Shown here: positions 24,286 to 31,845 of the stretch, in pieces
How positions within the stretch are numbered: position 1 is the first letter of the stretch
How the letters are laid out: every line of letters starts with the position of its first letter
NCBI GenBank assembly: GCA_031270605.1
Contig: JAISXG010000015.1
Location: 1-40,354 of the forward strand
From: Oscillospiraceae bacterium
GTDB taxonomy: Bacteria > Bacillota > Clostridia > Oscillospirales > Acutalibacteraceae
Direction of reading: 5' to 3'
Length of the DNA: 40,354 nt
The notes under the pieces: model-generated
What the model saw: only the letters and a program-made list of their open reading frames with translations
Told to the model about the DNA's origin: nothing
Database searches by the model: none
Made by a program: the position numbers and the translations under genes

Positions 24286-25776
24286 TTATAAAACGTCGGC
24301 CGCGCCGCTCAAGAAAATTTCTTCGGCTGTTTTCGTGCCGTTTTTAAAGTCCTGCACGTTTTGGCTGAAACGGATGTTTCTGCTGTCGTTCTCTTCATAG
24401 CCGTTTTGTGTGTTGACGTTGTCAAACACCGCGACAATTTCGTCATAGGTCGCCGTATCGCCCGCGGCAAGCGCGCAAATGGCAAGCGTGTTGTAGTTTT
24501 GCAGCGTTTGGTTGGTCGAGGCCACCTCTTTGAACTCTGCGACAGCTTCCGAAGCCTTGCCCTGCAGCAGCAAAACAATTGCTTTTTGGCGGACGACCTC
24601 AAACGAATTTTGCGGGTTTGCCTGCTGGCCTTCGTCGCAGGCCTTGAGGGCGTTGTCATAGTCCCGCTGCATTCTATAGACCGCGGCTTCCACCGCATAG
24701 GGTGCGGCGTCGTTTTCATTCTGCTTCTTCATTGCTTTCACAATCGCGAGCGCGTTGTCCGCCTCGTTCAGCCTCGCATAGCCATAGCCGAGATATTCGG
24801 CGTAAAGCCAAAGCGCGTCCGGCATAAGCGTTTGAATTTCCGCAAGGGGGGCGACAAGCGTCGCAAGGTCTTTTTGCGCAAGAAGGGCGGCGGAATATTT
24901 ATAAAACAGAACGGCGGCCTTTCTGTTGCCGGGATAGGACTGCCCTGCGCTCGCGGCAATCAGATCGTCGAGCGACTGCACGACCTCGTCATAAGGAAAA
25001 TCGTCGCCTGTGAGCTGTGAATACTCAATCACGACATCATAGGCCTCCTGCAATGTGGCCATGAACGCATCCGTTTGTTCTTTGAGCACGGTGAGGCGCT
25101 TGTATTGCGGCAGCCAAAGAACCGATTCGGGCAGGGTGTCATAAAGCTGTGCGATCGAGTTCGGCTGCCCGGTTTTTTCAAGCAGGTCAATCGATTCCCT
25201 TGTGACGCGCAGCGGGTGATAAAAAAAATTACCGAAAATATCCTGCGACGGCAGCGCCGAGGCGAGAGAAAAATAAACCTCTGACGCTTCACTCGCGCGG
25301 TTTGCGCGCAGAAGCTTGTCCGCATATGCGATTTTCACGTTCGATGAAAAGGAGGGCGTGTCAACATAAACGGCGGTCAGCAGCGCCGCGACAACCACAA
25401 AAACGGCAAGAATGCTCTTGACCGGCAAGGGGTAGCGCGTCATTCTTTTGCGGCAGGCTTGGCAGGCCTCGTTGGTTTCTGAAAACAGCTTGTCTTTCGG
25501 GTTCACGCCGCAATAAATGCAAATATCCTCGGGTGAAAGCTCGGGCGGCTGCGGATATTCGTGGGAAGTCTGATCCCATCCATGCGGGGATTCTTCGCTT
25601 TCCCCCGCATCCTCCGCCGTTTCATACTCCTGTTTGGTTTTATCATATTCCTGCTGGAACAGCTCGGCGATTTGCTCAAGCTCTTCCGTTTCGCCGCTGT
25701 TATCCGGTGGTGCGTTTGCGGACAGGAGGTCCTCCTGCCCGTTTTCGTTTTGAGGGTTTTTGTTTTCCTCGCTCAT
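24286..25776 (-). CDS. Membrane protein with zinc ribbon and TPR-like extracytoplasmic repeats
   Basis: 496 residues from ATG 25776, with AAAGGA about nine bases upstream. An acidic, Gln/Glu-rich head (residues 1-80) is followed by a four-Cys zinc ribbon, CIYCG (about 86-90) and CQACRKRM (about 105-112). One membrane helix lies near 117-137 (SILAVFVVVAALLTAVYV). A long alpha-helical region to the end has TPR-like pairs (YARLNEADNALAIVKAMKKQ; YRMQRDYDNALKACDEGQQ; LLLQGKASEAVAEFKEV). The topology is probably cytoplasmic zinc ribbon and outside TPR domain, a layout suited to assembling a protein complex. No partner is known. Confidence 0.8.
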   Translation of the reverse strand: MSEENKNPQNENGQEDLLSANAPPDNSGETEELEQIAELFQQEYDKTKQEYETAEDAGESEESPHGWDQTSHEYPQPPELSPEDICIYCGVNPKDKLFSETNEACQACRKRMTRYPLPVKSILAVFVVVAALLTAVYVDTPSFSSNVKIAYADKLLRANRASEASEVYFSLASALPSQDIFGNFFYHPLRVTRESIDLLEKTGQPNSIAQLYDTLPESVLWLPQYKRLTVLKEQTDAFMATLQEAYDVVIEYSQLTGDDFPYDEVVQSLDDLIAASAGQSYPGNRKAAVLFYKYSAALLAQKDLATLVAPLAEIQTLMPDALWLYAEYLGYGYARLNEADNALAIVKAMKKQNENDAAPYAVEAAVYRMQRDYDNALKACDEGQQANPQNSFEVVRQKAIVLLLQGKASEAVAEFKEVASTNQTLQNYNTLAICALAAGDTATYDEIVAVFDNVNTQNGYEENDSRNIRFSQNVQDFKNGTKTAEEIFLSGAADVL

Positions 25777-26000
25777 TTTTGTCTTTCCTTTCTGGCGGCG
25801 GGTGCCCGGGGCATATAGTAAATCAACTGGAAAACAAGGCCTAAGTGGATTTGCTATAAAATTTTGTGAAATGCCCGCCGTGCTTTCCTGCGAAAGCAAA
25901 ACCGTTTGATGAAGTGCTGCCGGACTGTGCCAATATATGAAGAATCCTGAAAGTGTCGTTGCCGCCCTGCCTGCGGGGCAAAAAAACAGTCCGCATACTA
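25777..26000 (-). promoter_or_regulatory. Long structured 5' leader of the zinc-ribbon/TPR gene
   Basis: About 220 bases lie between the predicted transcript start and ATG 25776. CGGACTGT (25993-25986) can pair with ACAGTCCG (25928-25921), enclosing a GCCC/GGGC hairpin. TGCTTTC/GAAAGCA (25898-25881) forms another hairpin. The palindromic repeat 25814-25858 lies nearer the gene. I recognise no riboswitch class. The length and structure make regulation possible but unproven. Confidence 0.38.
25814..25858. repeat. Palindromic 45-bp repeat
   Basis: TATAGTAAATC (25814-25824) and GATTTGCTATA (25848-25858) are inverted repeats with one mismatch, separated by about 23 bases. The form resembles short palindromic repeats scattered through clostridial genomes; only one copy is in this window. 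Confidence 0.5.
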
Positions 26001-26001
26001 T

Positions 26002-26030
26002 ACAATAGCATATATTGCATAAAATATCAA
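26002..26030 (-). promoter_or_regulatory. Promoter of the zinc-ribbon/TPR gene
   Basis: TTGATA (26030-26025) and TATTGT (26007-26002) are 17 bases apart on the minus strand, with an extended TGC before the -10. Confidence 0.62.
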
Positions 26031-26165
26031 ACAATTTATTTCGCTTAAAACAGATAAAAACTTCCCTTTTATTTTAATTTTGCAAAATAAGTTGCAGCAA
26101 AGCTTATAAAAAAATTTTATTGTGGATGTGTTGCGAAAAAATGTGTAATATATGAAGTTTTTCTA

Positions 26166-26194
26166 TCGACTTTCAAGGTAAAATATGCTACAAT
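26166..26194 (+). promoter_or_regulatory. Promoter of the M28 peptidase gene
   Basis: TCGACT (26166-26171) and TACAAT (26189-26194), 17 bases apart, with ATATGC extending the -10. The spacer end AGGTAAAATATGCTACAAT recurs exactly at the promoter near 28397-28415. The leader to the gene is about 140 bases. Confidence 0.65.
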
Positions 26195-26337
26195 AGCCTT
26201 ACCAAATTTAAGAGAGCGGTTTTGAAAGATTTTTTTCAAAACAGGAAGGTTCTGTGCAAAGGGGCAAAAGGCGGGGCGGAACAAGGTTCGGCCCTTCTTT
26301 CAGGGCTTCCGGGGAGCGCAAAGAAAGGAATGTGTTT

Positions 26338-27582
26338 ATGAGAGCATCTGAGTCCGTTCCGGGCTTTCAGGCAAAGCTGCGGGAGTACACAAATTATTCG
26401 GTTCGGGGAATTAAAAAAATCTGCAGAGAGATTGGGCCGCGCCCTTGCGGCACAGAGTCGGAGAAAAAAGCGCAGGAGTATATGGCCAAAAATTTGAAAG
26501 ATTTTGCCGATACTGTGGAGATCGAGCCGTTTGATGTGCACCCCAAAGCATTTATGGGCTGGTTTTGGATTTGCGGCATTTTGGGTATTGTGTGTGTGAT
26601 TTTGTTTAATGTGGGCCTGCCGCTGGTTTCGCTGATTATAACGGCTCTGATGCTGGCAATGATTTTCGGTGAGTTTTTGATTTATGGGCAGGTCATCGAC
26701 TTTTTGTTCCCAAAGAAAACTTCTCATAATATGATCGCGACCAGAAAGGCTTCTGGTGAAACCAAGCGTCACATTGTGCTCGGCGGTCATATCGATTCTG
26801 TTTATGAATGGCGTTACACCTATACGGGCGGCAAAGCCTTGTTGTTCGGCGGCCTTGGGTTTGCGATCGTCGGCCTGGTTGTTTTGGCAGTGATGTCTGT
26901 TGCCGCGGTTGTTCAGGGGGCTTTGTTTGAGGCGCCGGAGGGCTTTGCGAGAATCCTCGGCTTTGTTTCCATCGCATTTGTTCCCGGTTTTATCGGCATG
27001 ATTATTTTTGTGAACTACAAAATGCCAGTTGAGGGCGCCAACGACAATTTGACCGGTGTTTTCACAAGCGCCGCGGTGCTGAAGTTTTTGGCGGACAATG
27101 ACATCCGTTTTGAGCACACAGACGTTACCGTGCTTTCCACCGGCGGTGAAGAGGCCGGCCTGCGCGGCGCGAGGGCCTTTGCGAAAAAGCACAAGGGCGA
27201 GCTGGGCAAGGTGGAATCCATGGTGATTGCCACAGACACAATGCGCGACTATGAGCATCTGGCTATTTATACAAAAGACATGTCAGGCACGGTGCGTAAC
27301 CACCCGCAGGCCAGCGCTCTGCTGAAAAAGGCCGGTGAACTGGCCGGCGTGGAGCTTGAATATGCCTATTTGTATGCCGGCGCTTCTGACGCCGCCGCCG
27401 TTTCAAAAGAAAAGATTCCCGCGACTGCTTTCGCGGCCATGGACCCCGGCCCGCCCCGTTATTATCACACAAGGCTTGACACGGCGGACAATCTTGTGCC
27501 TAAAACCATTGAAAAGGGCATTGAGGTTTTGCTGGAGGCCGTTTATTTGTTTGATGAAAAGGGTCTGCAGGACTCTTATTGA
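26338..27582 (+). CDS. Membrane-embedded M28-family metallopeptidase
   Basis: Di-zinc aminopeptidase-like enzyme, 414 residues from ATG 26338, eight bases after AAAGGA. The upstream in-frame reading from 26254 lacks a site. All five metal/catalytic motifs are present: HID in LGGHIDSVYEW (about 151-153), Asp in EGANDNLTG (about 236), Glu-Glu in STGGEEAGLRG (about 270-271), Asp in ATDTM (about 299) and His in YYHTRLD (about 378). Two hydrophobic blocks (about 64-108 and 172-225) interrupt the catalytic domain, so it sits in the membrane, unlike secreted M28 enzymes. It probably trims short peptides. Single gene between promoter and terminator. Confidence 0.88.
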   Translation: MRASESVPGFQAKLREYTNYSVRGIKKICREIGPRPCGTESEKKAQEYMAKNLKDFADTVEIEPFDVHPKAFMGWFWICGILGIVCVILFNVGLPLVSLIITALMLAMIFGEFLIYGQVIDFLFPKKTSHNMIATRKASGETKRHIVLGGHIDSVYEWRYTYTGGKALLFGGLGFAIVGLVVLAVMSVAAVVQGALFEAPEGFARILGFVSIAFVPGFIGMIIFVNYKMPVEGANDNLTGVFTSAAVLKFLADNDIRFEHTDVTVLSTGGEEAGLRGARAFAKKHKGELGKVESMVIATDTMRDYEHLAIYTKDMSGTVRNHPQASALLKKAGELAGVELEYAYLYAGASDAAAVSKEKIPATAFAAMDPGPPRYYHTRLDTADNLVPKTIEKGIEVLLEAVYLFDEKGLQDSY

Positions 27583-27606
27583 TTTTTGGTTATGATAAGG
27601 CTTATC

Positions 27607-27653
27607 AATGCATACCGCGGCTTTCTGCTGCGGTATGCATTGTTTTTTATTTA
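27607..27653 (+). terminator. Intrinsic terminator after the M28 peptidase gene
   Basis: AATGCATACCGC (27607-27618) and GCGGTATGCATT (27630-27641) form a perfect 12-bp stem, followed by GTTTTTTATTTAT. Confidence 0.9.
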
Positions 27654-27685
27654 TATTGGATCCTTGATGAAAATGTGAAAATTCA

Positions 27686-27714
27686 TAGACAAGAACAGGT
27701 AAGCATGCTATAAT
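27686..27714 (+). promoter_or_regulatory. Promoter upstream of the 182-codon gene
   Basis: TAGACA (27686-27691) and a perfect TATAAT (27709-27714) are 17 bases apart, with TGC extending the -10. Confidence 0.75.
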
Positions 27715-27760
27715 CACTTTGCACAAAATTCAAAAAAAATAATGTGTATAATTAAGCATA

Positions 27761-28309
27761 TTGTATGAATCATTTCTGGAGTTCGGCTATGTCGTTAAGC
27801 GTTTTGGAGAAGTACAAAAAGCAGCTCAAAACCCTTGTGAAGATTTTCTCTTTTTTCCATTTTGTGATACTGAGGCCATAAAAGAGGCGCTTCTCCAGGC
27901 ATATTACGGCGCGGGTTATCAAAACATTGCCGTCTACATCGCGGTTGTGGAAGAGCATGCGGAAGAACGCTTTGACGTCATCTGCGACCCCGAAAAAATG
28001 ATCGTGCTTGACGACCGTCAGGCCTCAAAGTGCGACGCGTGGTGGGACGGCGCTGAAAAAGCGGCGAAGGACGACGGGCGGGCGTTTGCAAGAATCCGGC
28101 GCTCGCGCATTCAGCTGCGCTATTACGAGAGCATGCGGTCGCCGGGGGAATTCGGCCGGCTGAATTCCCCGATTGACAAGTGGGAAGAGGGCGAAAAGCT
28201 CTATGATGACATGACGCGTATGGGCGTTACCTGTATTTCTCAATGCAGAACAATGAAAGCGAAAGACAAGCCGCTGTTTATTCTGCCGGCAAATAAATGG
28301 AAGGCCTGA
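27761..28309 (+). CDS. Conserved-looking soluble protein, N-terminus probably frameshifted
   Basis: The frame is open from TTG 27761 to 28309 (182 codons), but that TTG has no ribosome site, and the first 25 codons use GGA, GTA, GCA and CAA, unlike the GC-rich third positions elsewhere. A second frame starts at ATG 27789, eight bases after TGGAG, with normal codons, and reads MSLSVLEKYKKQLKTL before failing at 27894. The true N-terminus is probably this one, joined to the main frame near 27834 (CEDFLFFPFCDTEAI). The body is soluble and mixed, with EEHAEERFDVICDPEK, an acidic-basic middle and PIDKWEEGEKLYDDM. No known domain is recognised. Confidence 0.66.
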   Translation: MYESFLEFGYVVKRFGEVQKAAQNPCEDFLFFPFCDTEAIKEALLQAYYGAGYQNIAVYIAVVEEHAEERFDVICDPEKMIVLDDRQASKCDAWWDGAEKAAKDDGRAFARIRRSRIQLRYYESMRSPGEFGRLNSPIDKWEEGEKLYDDMTRMGVTCISQCRTMKAKDKPLFILPANKWKA

Positions 28310-28385
28310 TGCGGGCAAAGCGTGTGTCGCTGTTGAAAAGCGGCCTGTTTTGTGTGAAAGAGTGTCGATTTAGATGATTTTACCC

Positions 28386-28415
28386 TTGTCAAACACAGGT
28401 AAAATATGCTACAAT
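28386..28415 (+). promoter_or_regulatory. Promoter of the lipoprotein gene at 28530
   Basis: TTGTCA (28386-28391) and TACAAT (28410-28415), 18 bases apart, extended by ATATGC. The -10 side is identical over 19 bases to the M28 promoter. Confidence 0.68.
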
Positions 28416-28529
28416 GTAACTTGGTACTGATTTTGTTTGGATGTGGGGAGCGGCTGCCAAAGCGCGTTGCGCCGCACAACAGATTTTTCCGCCGGATGCG
28501 GAAAAGAAGAAAGGGGATCTCTGTATATC

Positions 28530-29408
28530 ATGAAAAAAGTCACTCTCGTTTTTTGTGCGATCGTTTTGATTGCGGGCATTTTATTCTCAGCCTCGGGCTG
28601 CAGCATCTTTCAACAAGAAGAAACCACCACAACCAAGCCCGACAAGCAGGTTCTCGTGAACTCACCCGAACCGCTCGCGGCATATTATGATGAGCTCGTT
28701 GCCAAAGCGTTCAGCGTGAGGCCCGCCGTTTCTGTGGAACGCACCTATGATGTGAAGGATATCGACGTGATGAAGCGCGGCGCAGAGGAGCGCGACGATG
28801 CTCTTGACGCACTTAAAACCGCTCTTGAACAGGCTAAAACCCTCATTTTGACGGATGTCAAGAAGGCCAAGATTGACCCGAGCAGCACAGAATATGGCCA
28901 GGAGATTTCGGGCATTGTGCATGACATCGCCCTGCGCGGCCTTGACGGCGTTGAGAAAATCGCTTTTGAAGAGAGCAAAGAGAAGGATGCCAACACCGGT
29001 GAGGAGAAGATTATTGTAAACGAAACAAAAATCAACATCGAACTGAAAGATTTGCCGTATCCTGCCGAGTCGGGCACAAAAATTGCCCGCATGTATAAAA
29101 CTGTGGATTTGCAGAAGATATTAACGGAGTTTGTCAAAGTTAAAGATTATATCACAGTCGGCGCCGCTGAGGAGTTCACCTTCGCTTATGACGGCTGCAC
29201 GATTACAGTGGAGGTTGACCGCAAGGAGGATCAGGTCACATCCATTGTTTTGACAAAGAACGTAACTGTTGTCGCCCCGGCTGAGGCAGTCGGCCCGTTT
29301 GAAGCGTATGGCGCGCTTGATGTGCACCTCAAGTTTGTCGACACCATTAAGTTCTCCTTTGACTGGACTGACCCGAATGCTGAGGTAACAACGACGCAGG
29401 CATCATAA
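28530..29408 (+). CDS. Predicted lipoprotein, function unknown
   Basis: 292 residues from ATG 28530. The AAAGGGG site is rather far, about 13 bases, but no other start fits. The signal peptide ends in the lipobox SASGC with Cys24 as lipid anchor. A Thr-rich stretch (EETTTTKPDK) and a Thr-rich tail (EVTTTQAS) flank a 240-residue body of alternating helix and strand (ERTYDVKDIDVMKRGAEERD; EFTFAYDGCTITVEVDRKED). No enzyme motif is seen. It is a single gene with its own promoter and a terminator 100 bases downstream. Confidence 0.8.
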   Translation: MKKVTLVFCAIVLIAGILFSASGCSIFQQEETTTTKPDKQVLVNSPEPLAAYYDELVAKAFSVRPAVSVERTYDVKDIDVMKRGAEERDDALDALKTALEQAKTLILTDVKKAKIDPSSTEYGQEISGIVHDIALRGLDGVEKIAFEESKEKDANTGEEKIIVNETKINIELKDLPYPAESGTKIARMYKTVDLQKILTEFVKVKDYITVGAAEEFTFAYDGCTITVEVDRKEDQVTSIVLTKNVTVVAPAEAVGPFEAYGALDVHLKFVDTIKFSFDWTDPNAEVTTTQAS

Positions 29409-29507
29409 TTTCGCCGTTCTGTTTGCAATGGCGCAAAAAGCTTGACCGCGCGGCAATGTGAAAACGCAGGGCGTTCTCTTTAGCATTAGGATATTATTAC
29501 ATAATCG

Positions 29508-29554
29508 GGCTGTTGCAGGAACATTCGAAAGAATCGAGCGCAACAGCCTTTTTT
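29508..29554 (+). terminator. Intrinsic terminator after the lipoprotein gene
   Basis: GGCTGTTGC (29508-29516) and GCAACAGCC (29540-29548) form the base of a long stem with further weak pairing inside, followed by six T residues. Confidence 0.85.
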
Positions 29555-29675
29555 ACAAAAGGGAAGACCGGCAAGCACGCGGTCACTGACATAGCTTTCT
29601 CTGCTTTTTGCATATATCATAAGCTGCGCAGTATGTTTTTTCATGAGAGCATTTTTTTGTATTGGGGGAATTGAT

Positions 29676-31157
29676 TTGACCCTGCGGGAAAAGCGTTATG
29701 TTGCCCCAAGAGAATATATTCTTTACGGTGTTGCCAACGGCGGGCAGGTTCTCAGTTGGAACATGCTCGGCTCGTATATTGTCTATTTTTACACCAACAT
29801 CTTTAATGTTGACAAAAAAATTGTTTCTGCGATGATGCTTGTTGAGGGCATTTGGGACGCGGTGAACGACCCGTTAATGGGTTCCCTGATCGACAAAACA
29901 AGAACCCGTTACGGTAAGCTGCGCCCTTATTTGCTGGCGGTGCCCGTTCCGCTTGCCATCACCACAGTGGCGTTGTTTGCGGGGCCGCTGCTTGTTGGCG
30001 ACGTGGGAGCCTCAGACCCAAAAAAGGTCGTTTATATGGTGTTGACCTATTTTATTTGGGAGTTTTTTTACACGGTGGGGGATGTGCCCTTTTGGGGACT
30101 TTCCGCGGCGATTTCACCAAACCCCGAGGAGCGCACGCGTGCCATCACCTCCGCGCGTTTTATCTCAAAATTTGTCGGCTTTTTGCCGGGACTCATCATT
30201 CCCATAATCACGGATCTTGCGCACGCCGGGGCAATCGGCACGAATCTGCGCCATGTGTTTTTCGGTCTGGGCGTGTTTGTGGGTGTCGCCGGCATGGGGC
30301 TGTTCAGTCTTGCGGGGCTGTTTGTGAAGGAACGCGTGGTGCAGTCAAGTGAGGAGCCGTCTCTGAAAGAGTGCCTAAAGGGGCTTTATACAAACCGCCC
30401 GCTGCGCCTGCTGATTCTGCGGGACGTGCTCAGCGCGCCCGGGGGCGTGAAGGATATTTTTTCGACCTATTATTATGTGGATGTGCTGGGCACTCTTTCG
30501 ATTTCTTTGCTCACGGGCATTCCCGGAACGGTTACGGACCTCGCAAGCTTTGCGACGATCGGTTTCATGCGCCGCCATTTTAATAATAAGCAGATATTGC
30601 TTCTGCTCAAGCTGAGTGAGAATATCATTCAGATTCTCAAATATGTGGTTGCGCTCGGCGGGCGATACAAGAGCCTTGGGTTCATGATTCCCGTGATTGC
30701 GGCCGACGGCGCCATCAACGGCCTGTTCGGCGGGGTGCGCATGGTGATCCCCACGGATATGATCGGTGAAACTGTGGATTATGCCGAATGGACGACGGGG
30801 CAGCGCACCGAGGGCATCAGCTTTTCTGTCACCACCTTTGTCGGCAAGTTTGGCAATGCCGTTTCGCGCAGCCTGGGGCTGTTTTTTGTGGATGCCATCG
30901 GTTACAAAACTTCAAATGACAGCACAAAGCTGCAGCAGTCAGAGCACACGCAGCGCTGGATTTTTGCCATGCACACCATTGTGCCGGTTGCCCTTGGCGT
31001 GTTGGGATATATCCCGATTTTGATGTATGACCTTGTTGGGCAAAAGCGGGAGAAGATGTATGCGGAGCTGGCTGTCATGCGGCAGCGGCGCGCGCGGGAA
31101 GTCGCCGGGCAGCAAAATCAGATTCAGGATGATCGATCCCAGGCAGAAGATTGCTGA
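29676..31157 (+). CDS. GPH-family sugar:cation symporter
   Basis: Glycoside-pentoside-hexuronide symporter (MelB/XylP type), about 12 membrane helices, 493 residues. The family signature is clear: EGIWDAVNDPLMGSLIDKTR followed by TRYGKLRPYLL. I chose TTG 29676 (MTLREKRYVAPREY) because GGGGGA lies six bases upstream; ATG 29643 has no site. It carries sugar or uronate in with Na or H ions. It is followed after 33 bases by an FMN reductase gene and converges on the glycan operon containing two further GPH symporters, but it is not a close copy of those. Confidence 0.88.
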   Translation: MTLREKRYVAPREYILYGVANGGQVLSWNMLGSYIVYFYTNIFNVDKKIVSAMMLVEGIWDAVNDPLMGSLIDKTRTRYGKLRPYLLAVPVPLAITTVALFAGPLLVGDVGASDPKKVVYMVLTYFIWEFFYTVGDVPFWGLSAAISPNPEERTRAITSARFISKFVGFLPGLIIPIITDLAHAGAIGTNLRHVFFGLGVFVGVAGMGLFSLAGLFVKERVVQSSEEPSLKECLKGLYTNRPLRLLILRDVLSAPGGVKDIFSTYYYVDVLGTLSISLLTGIPGTVTDLASFATIGFMRRHFNNKQILLLLKLSENIIQILKYVVALGGRYKSLGFMIPVIAADGAINGLFGGVRMVIPTDMIGETVDYAEWTTGQRTEGISFSVTTFVGKFGNAVSRSLGLFFVDAIGYKTSNDSTKLQQSEHTQRWIFAMHTIVPVALGVLGYIPILMYDLVGQKREKMYAELAVMRQRRAREVAGQQNQIQDDRSQAEDC

Positions 31158-31190
31158 CAGACAGTATCAAACATAAAGGGGGAATCTTTT

Positions 31191-31739
31191 ATGAAAAAAA
31201 TAGGAATTTTGGTGGGCAGCGCACGGCGGGGCTCGTTCTGCCAGGCGATTGCCGGGCGGCTTGCCACATTGCTTCCCGAGGGCTTTGAGGCGGATTTTCT
31301 CAAAATTGACGATCTCGCCATGTTCCTTCAGGATTATGACGATGACGGTGCCGTTCCTGAGGCGTGGGCACGCTTTCGCGCGCAGGTGCGCGGTTATGAC
31401 GCGTTCATTTTTGTAACGCCCGAATACAACCGTTCTGTTCCGCCGCTTTTGAAAAACGCCGTGGACATCGCCTCACGCCCTTTCGGGCAAAACACATGGA
31501 AAGGCAAGCCGGCCATGGTGCTGGCCGTTTCACCCGGACGGGTGGGGGGATTCGCGGCTTTTTTGCACCTGAGGCAAATCTTAGGTTCGCTGAATATGCG
31601 CCTGCTCGGCTACCCGGAAACCTTTCTTGGTGATGTGGTAACCTTTTTTGATGAGGAAGGCGTATTATCGGACGAGCCGAACCTGCTTTTGCAGCAGTGG
31701 GCAAAGGCGTTTGCCCGCTGGGTGGAGCTGGTGGGCTAG
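31191..31739 (+). CDS. NAD(P)H-dependent FMN reductase, flavodoxin-like fold
   Basis: 182 residues, PF03358-type. The N-terminal FMN phosphate loop is GILVGSARRGSFCQAIA. The second flavin-binding motif is TPEYNRSVPPLLKNAVDIASRP, typical of azoreductase/chromate-reductase-like quinone reductases; the third loop is SPGRVGGFAAFLHLRQ. AAGGGGGA lies about nine bases before ATG 31191. It probably forms an operon with the symporter upstream. It reduces flavin or quinone-like compounds with NAD(P)H; the physiological substrate is unknown. Confidence 0.9.
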   Translation: MKKIGILVGSARRGSFCQAIAGRLATLLPEGFEADFLKIDDLAMFLQDYDDDGAVPEAWARFRAQVRGYDAFIFVTPEYNRSVPPLLKNAVDIASRPFGQNTWKGKPAMVLAVSPGRVGGFAAFLHLRQILGSLNMRLLGYPETFLGDVVTFFDEEGVLSDEPNLLLQQWAKAFARWVELVG

Positions 31740-31789
31740 ACGCCGCCTAACGCCTGTCAGTTGCTTTAATCAGCGCTTCAATTAATAAT

Positions 31790-31827
31790 AAAAAAAGAGA
31801 GGCACTGTGCGTGCCCTCTCTTTTTTA
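31790..31827. terminator. Bidirectional terminator between convergent operons
   Basis: AAAAAAGAGAGGCAC pairs with GTGCCCTCTCTTTTTT with one bulge around a short loop. A and T tracts on both sides make it work in both directions. It ends the FMN reductase gene (plus) and the glycan operon (minus). Confidence 0.88.
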
Positions 31828-31845
31828 TTCATTTATTTAGAAATA

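Noticed and set aside
26236..27258. Minus-strand frame of 340 codons opposite the M28 peptidase
   Set aside because: His/Asn/Gln-rich shadow of a gene with five intact catalytic motifs.
27830..27840. Programmed -1 frameshift
   Set aside because: No slippery heptamer in the required phase and no downstream stem or pseudoknot was evident.
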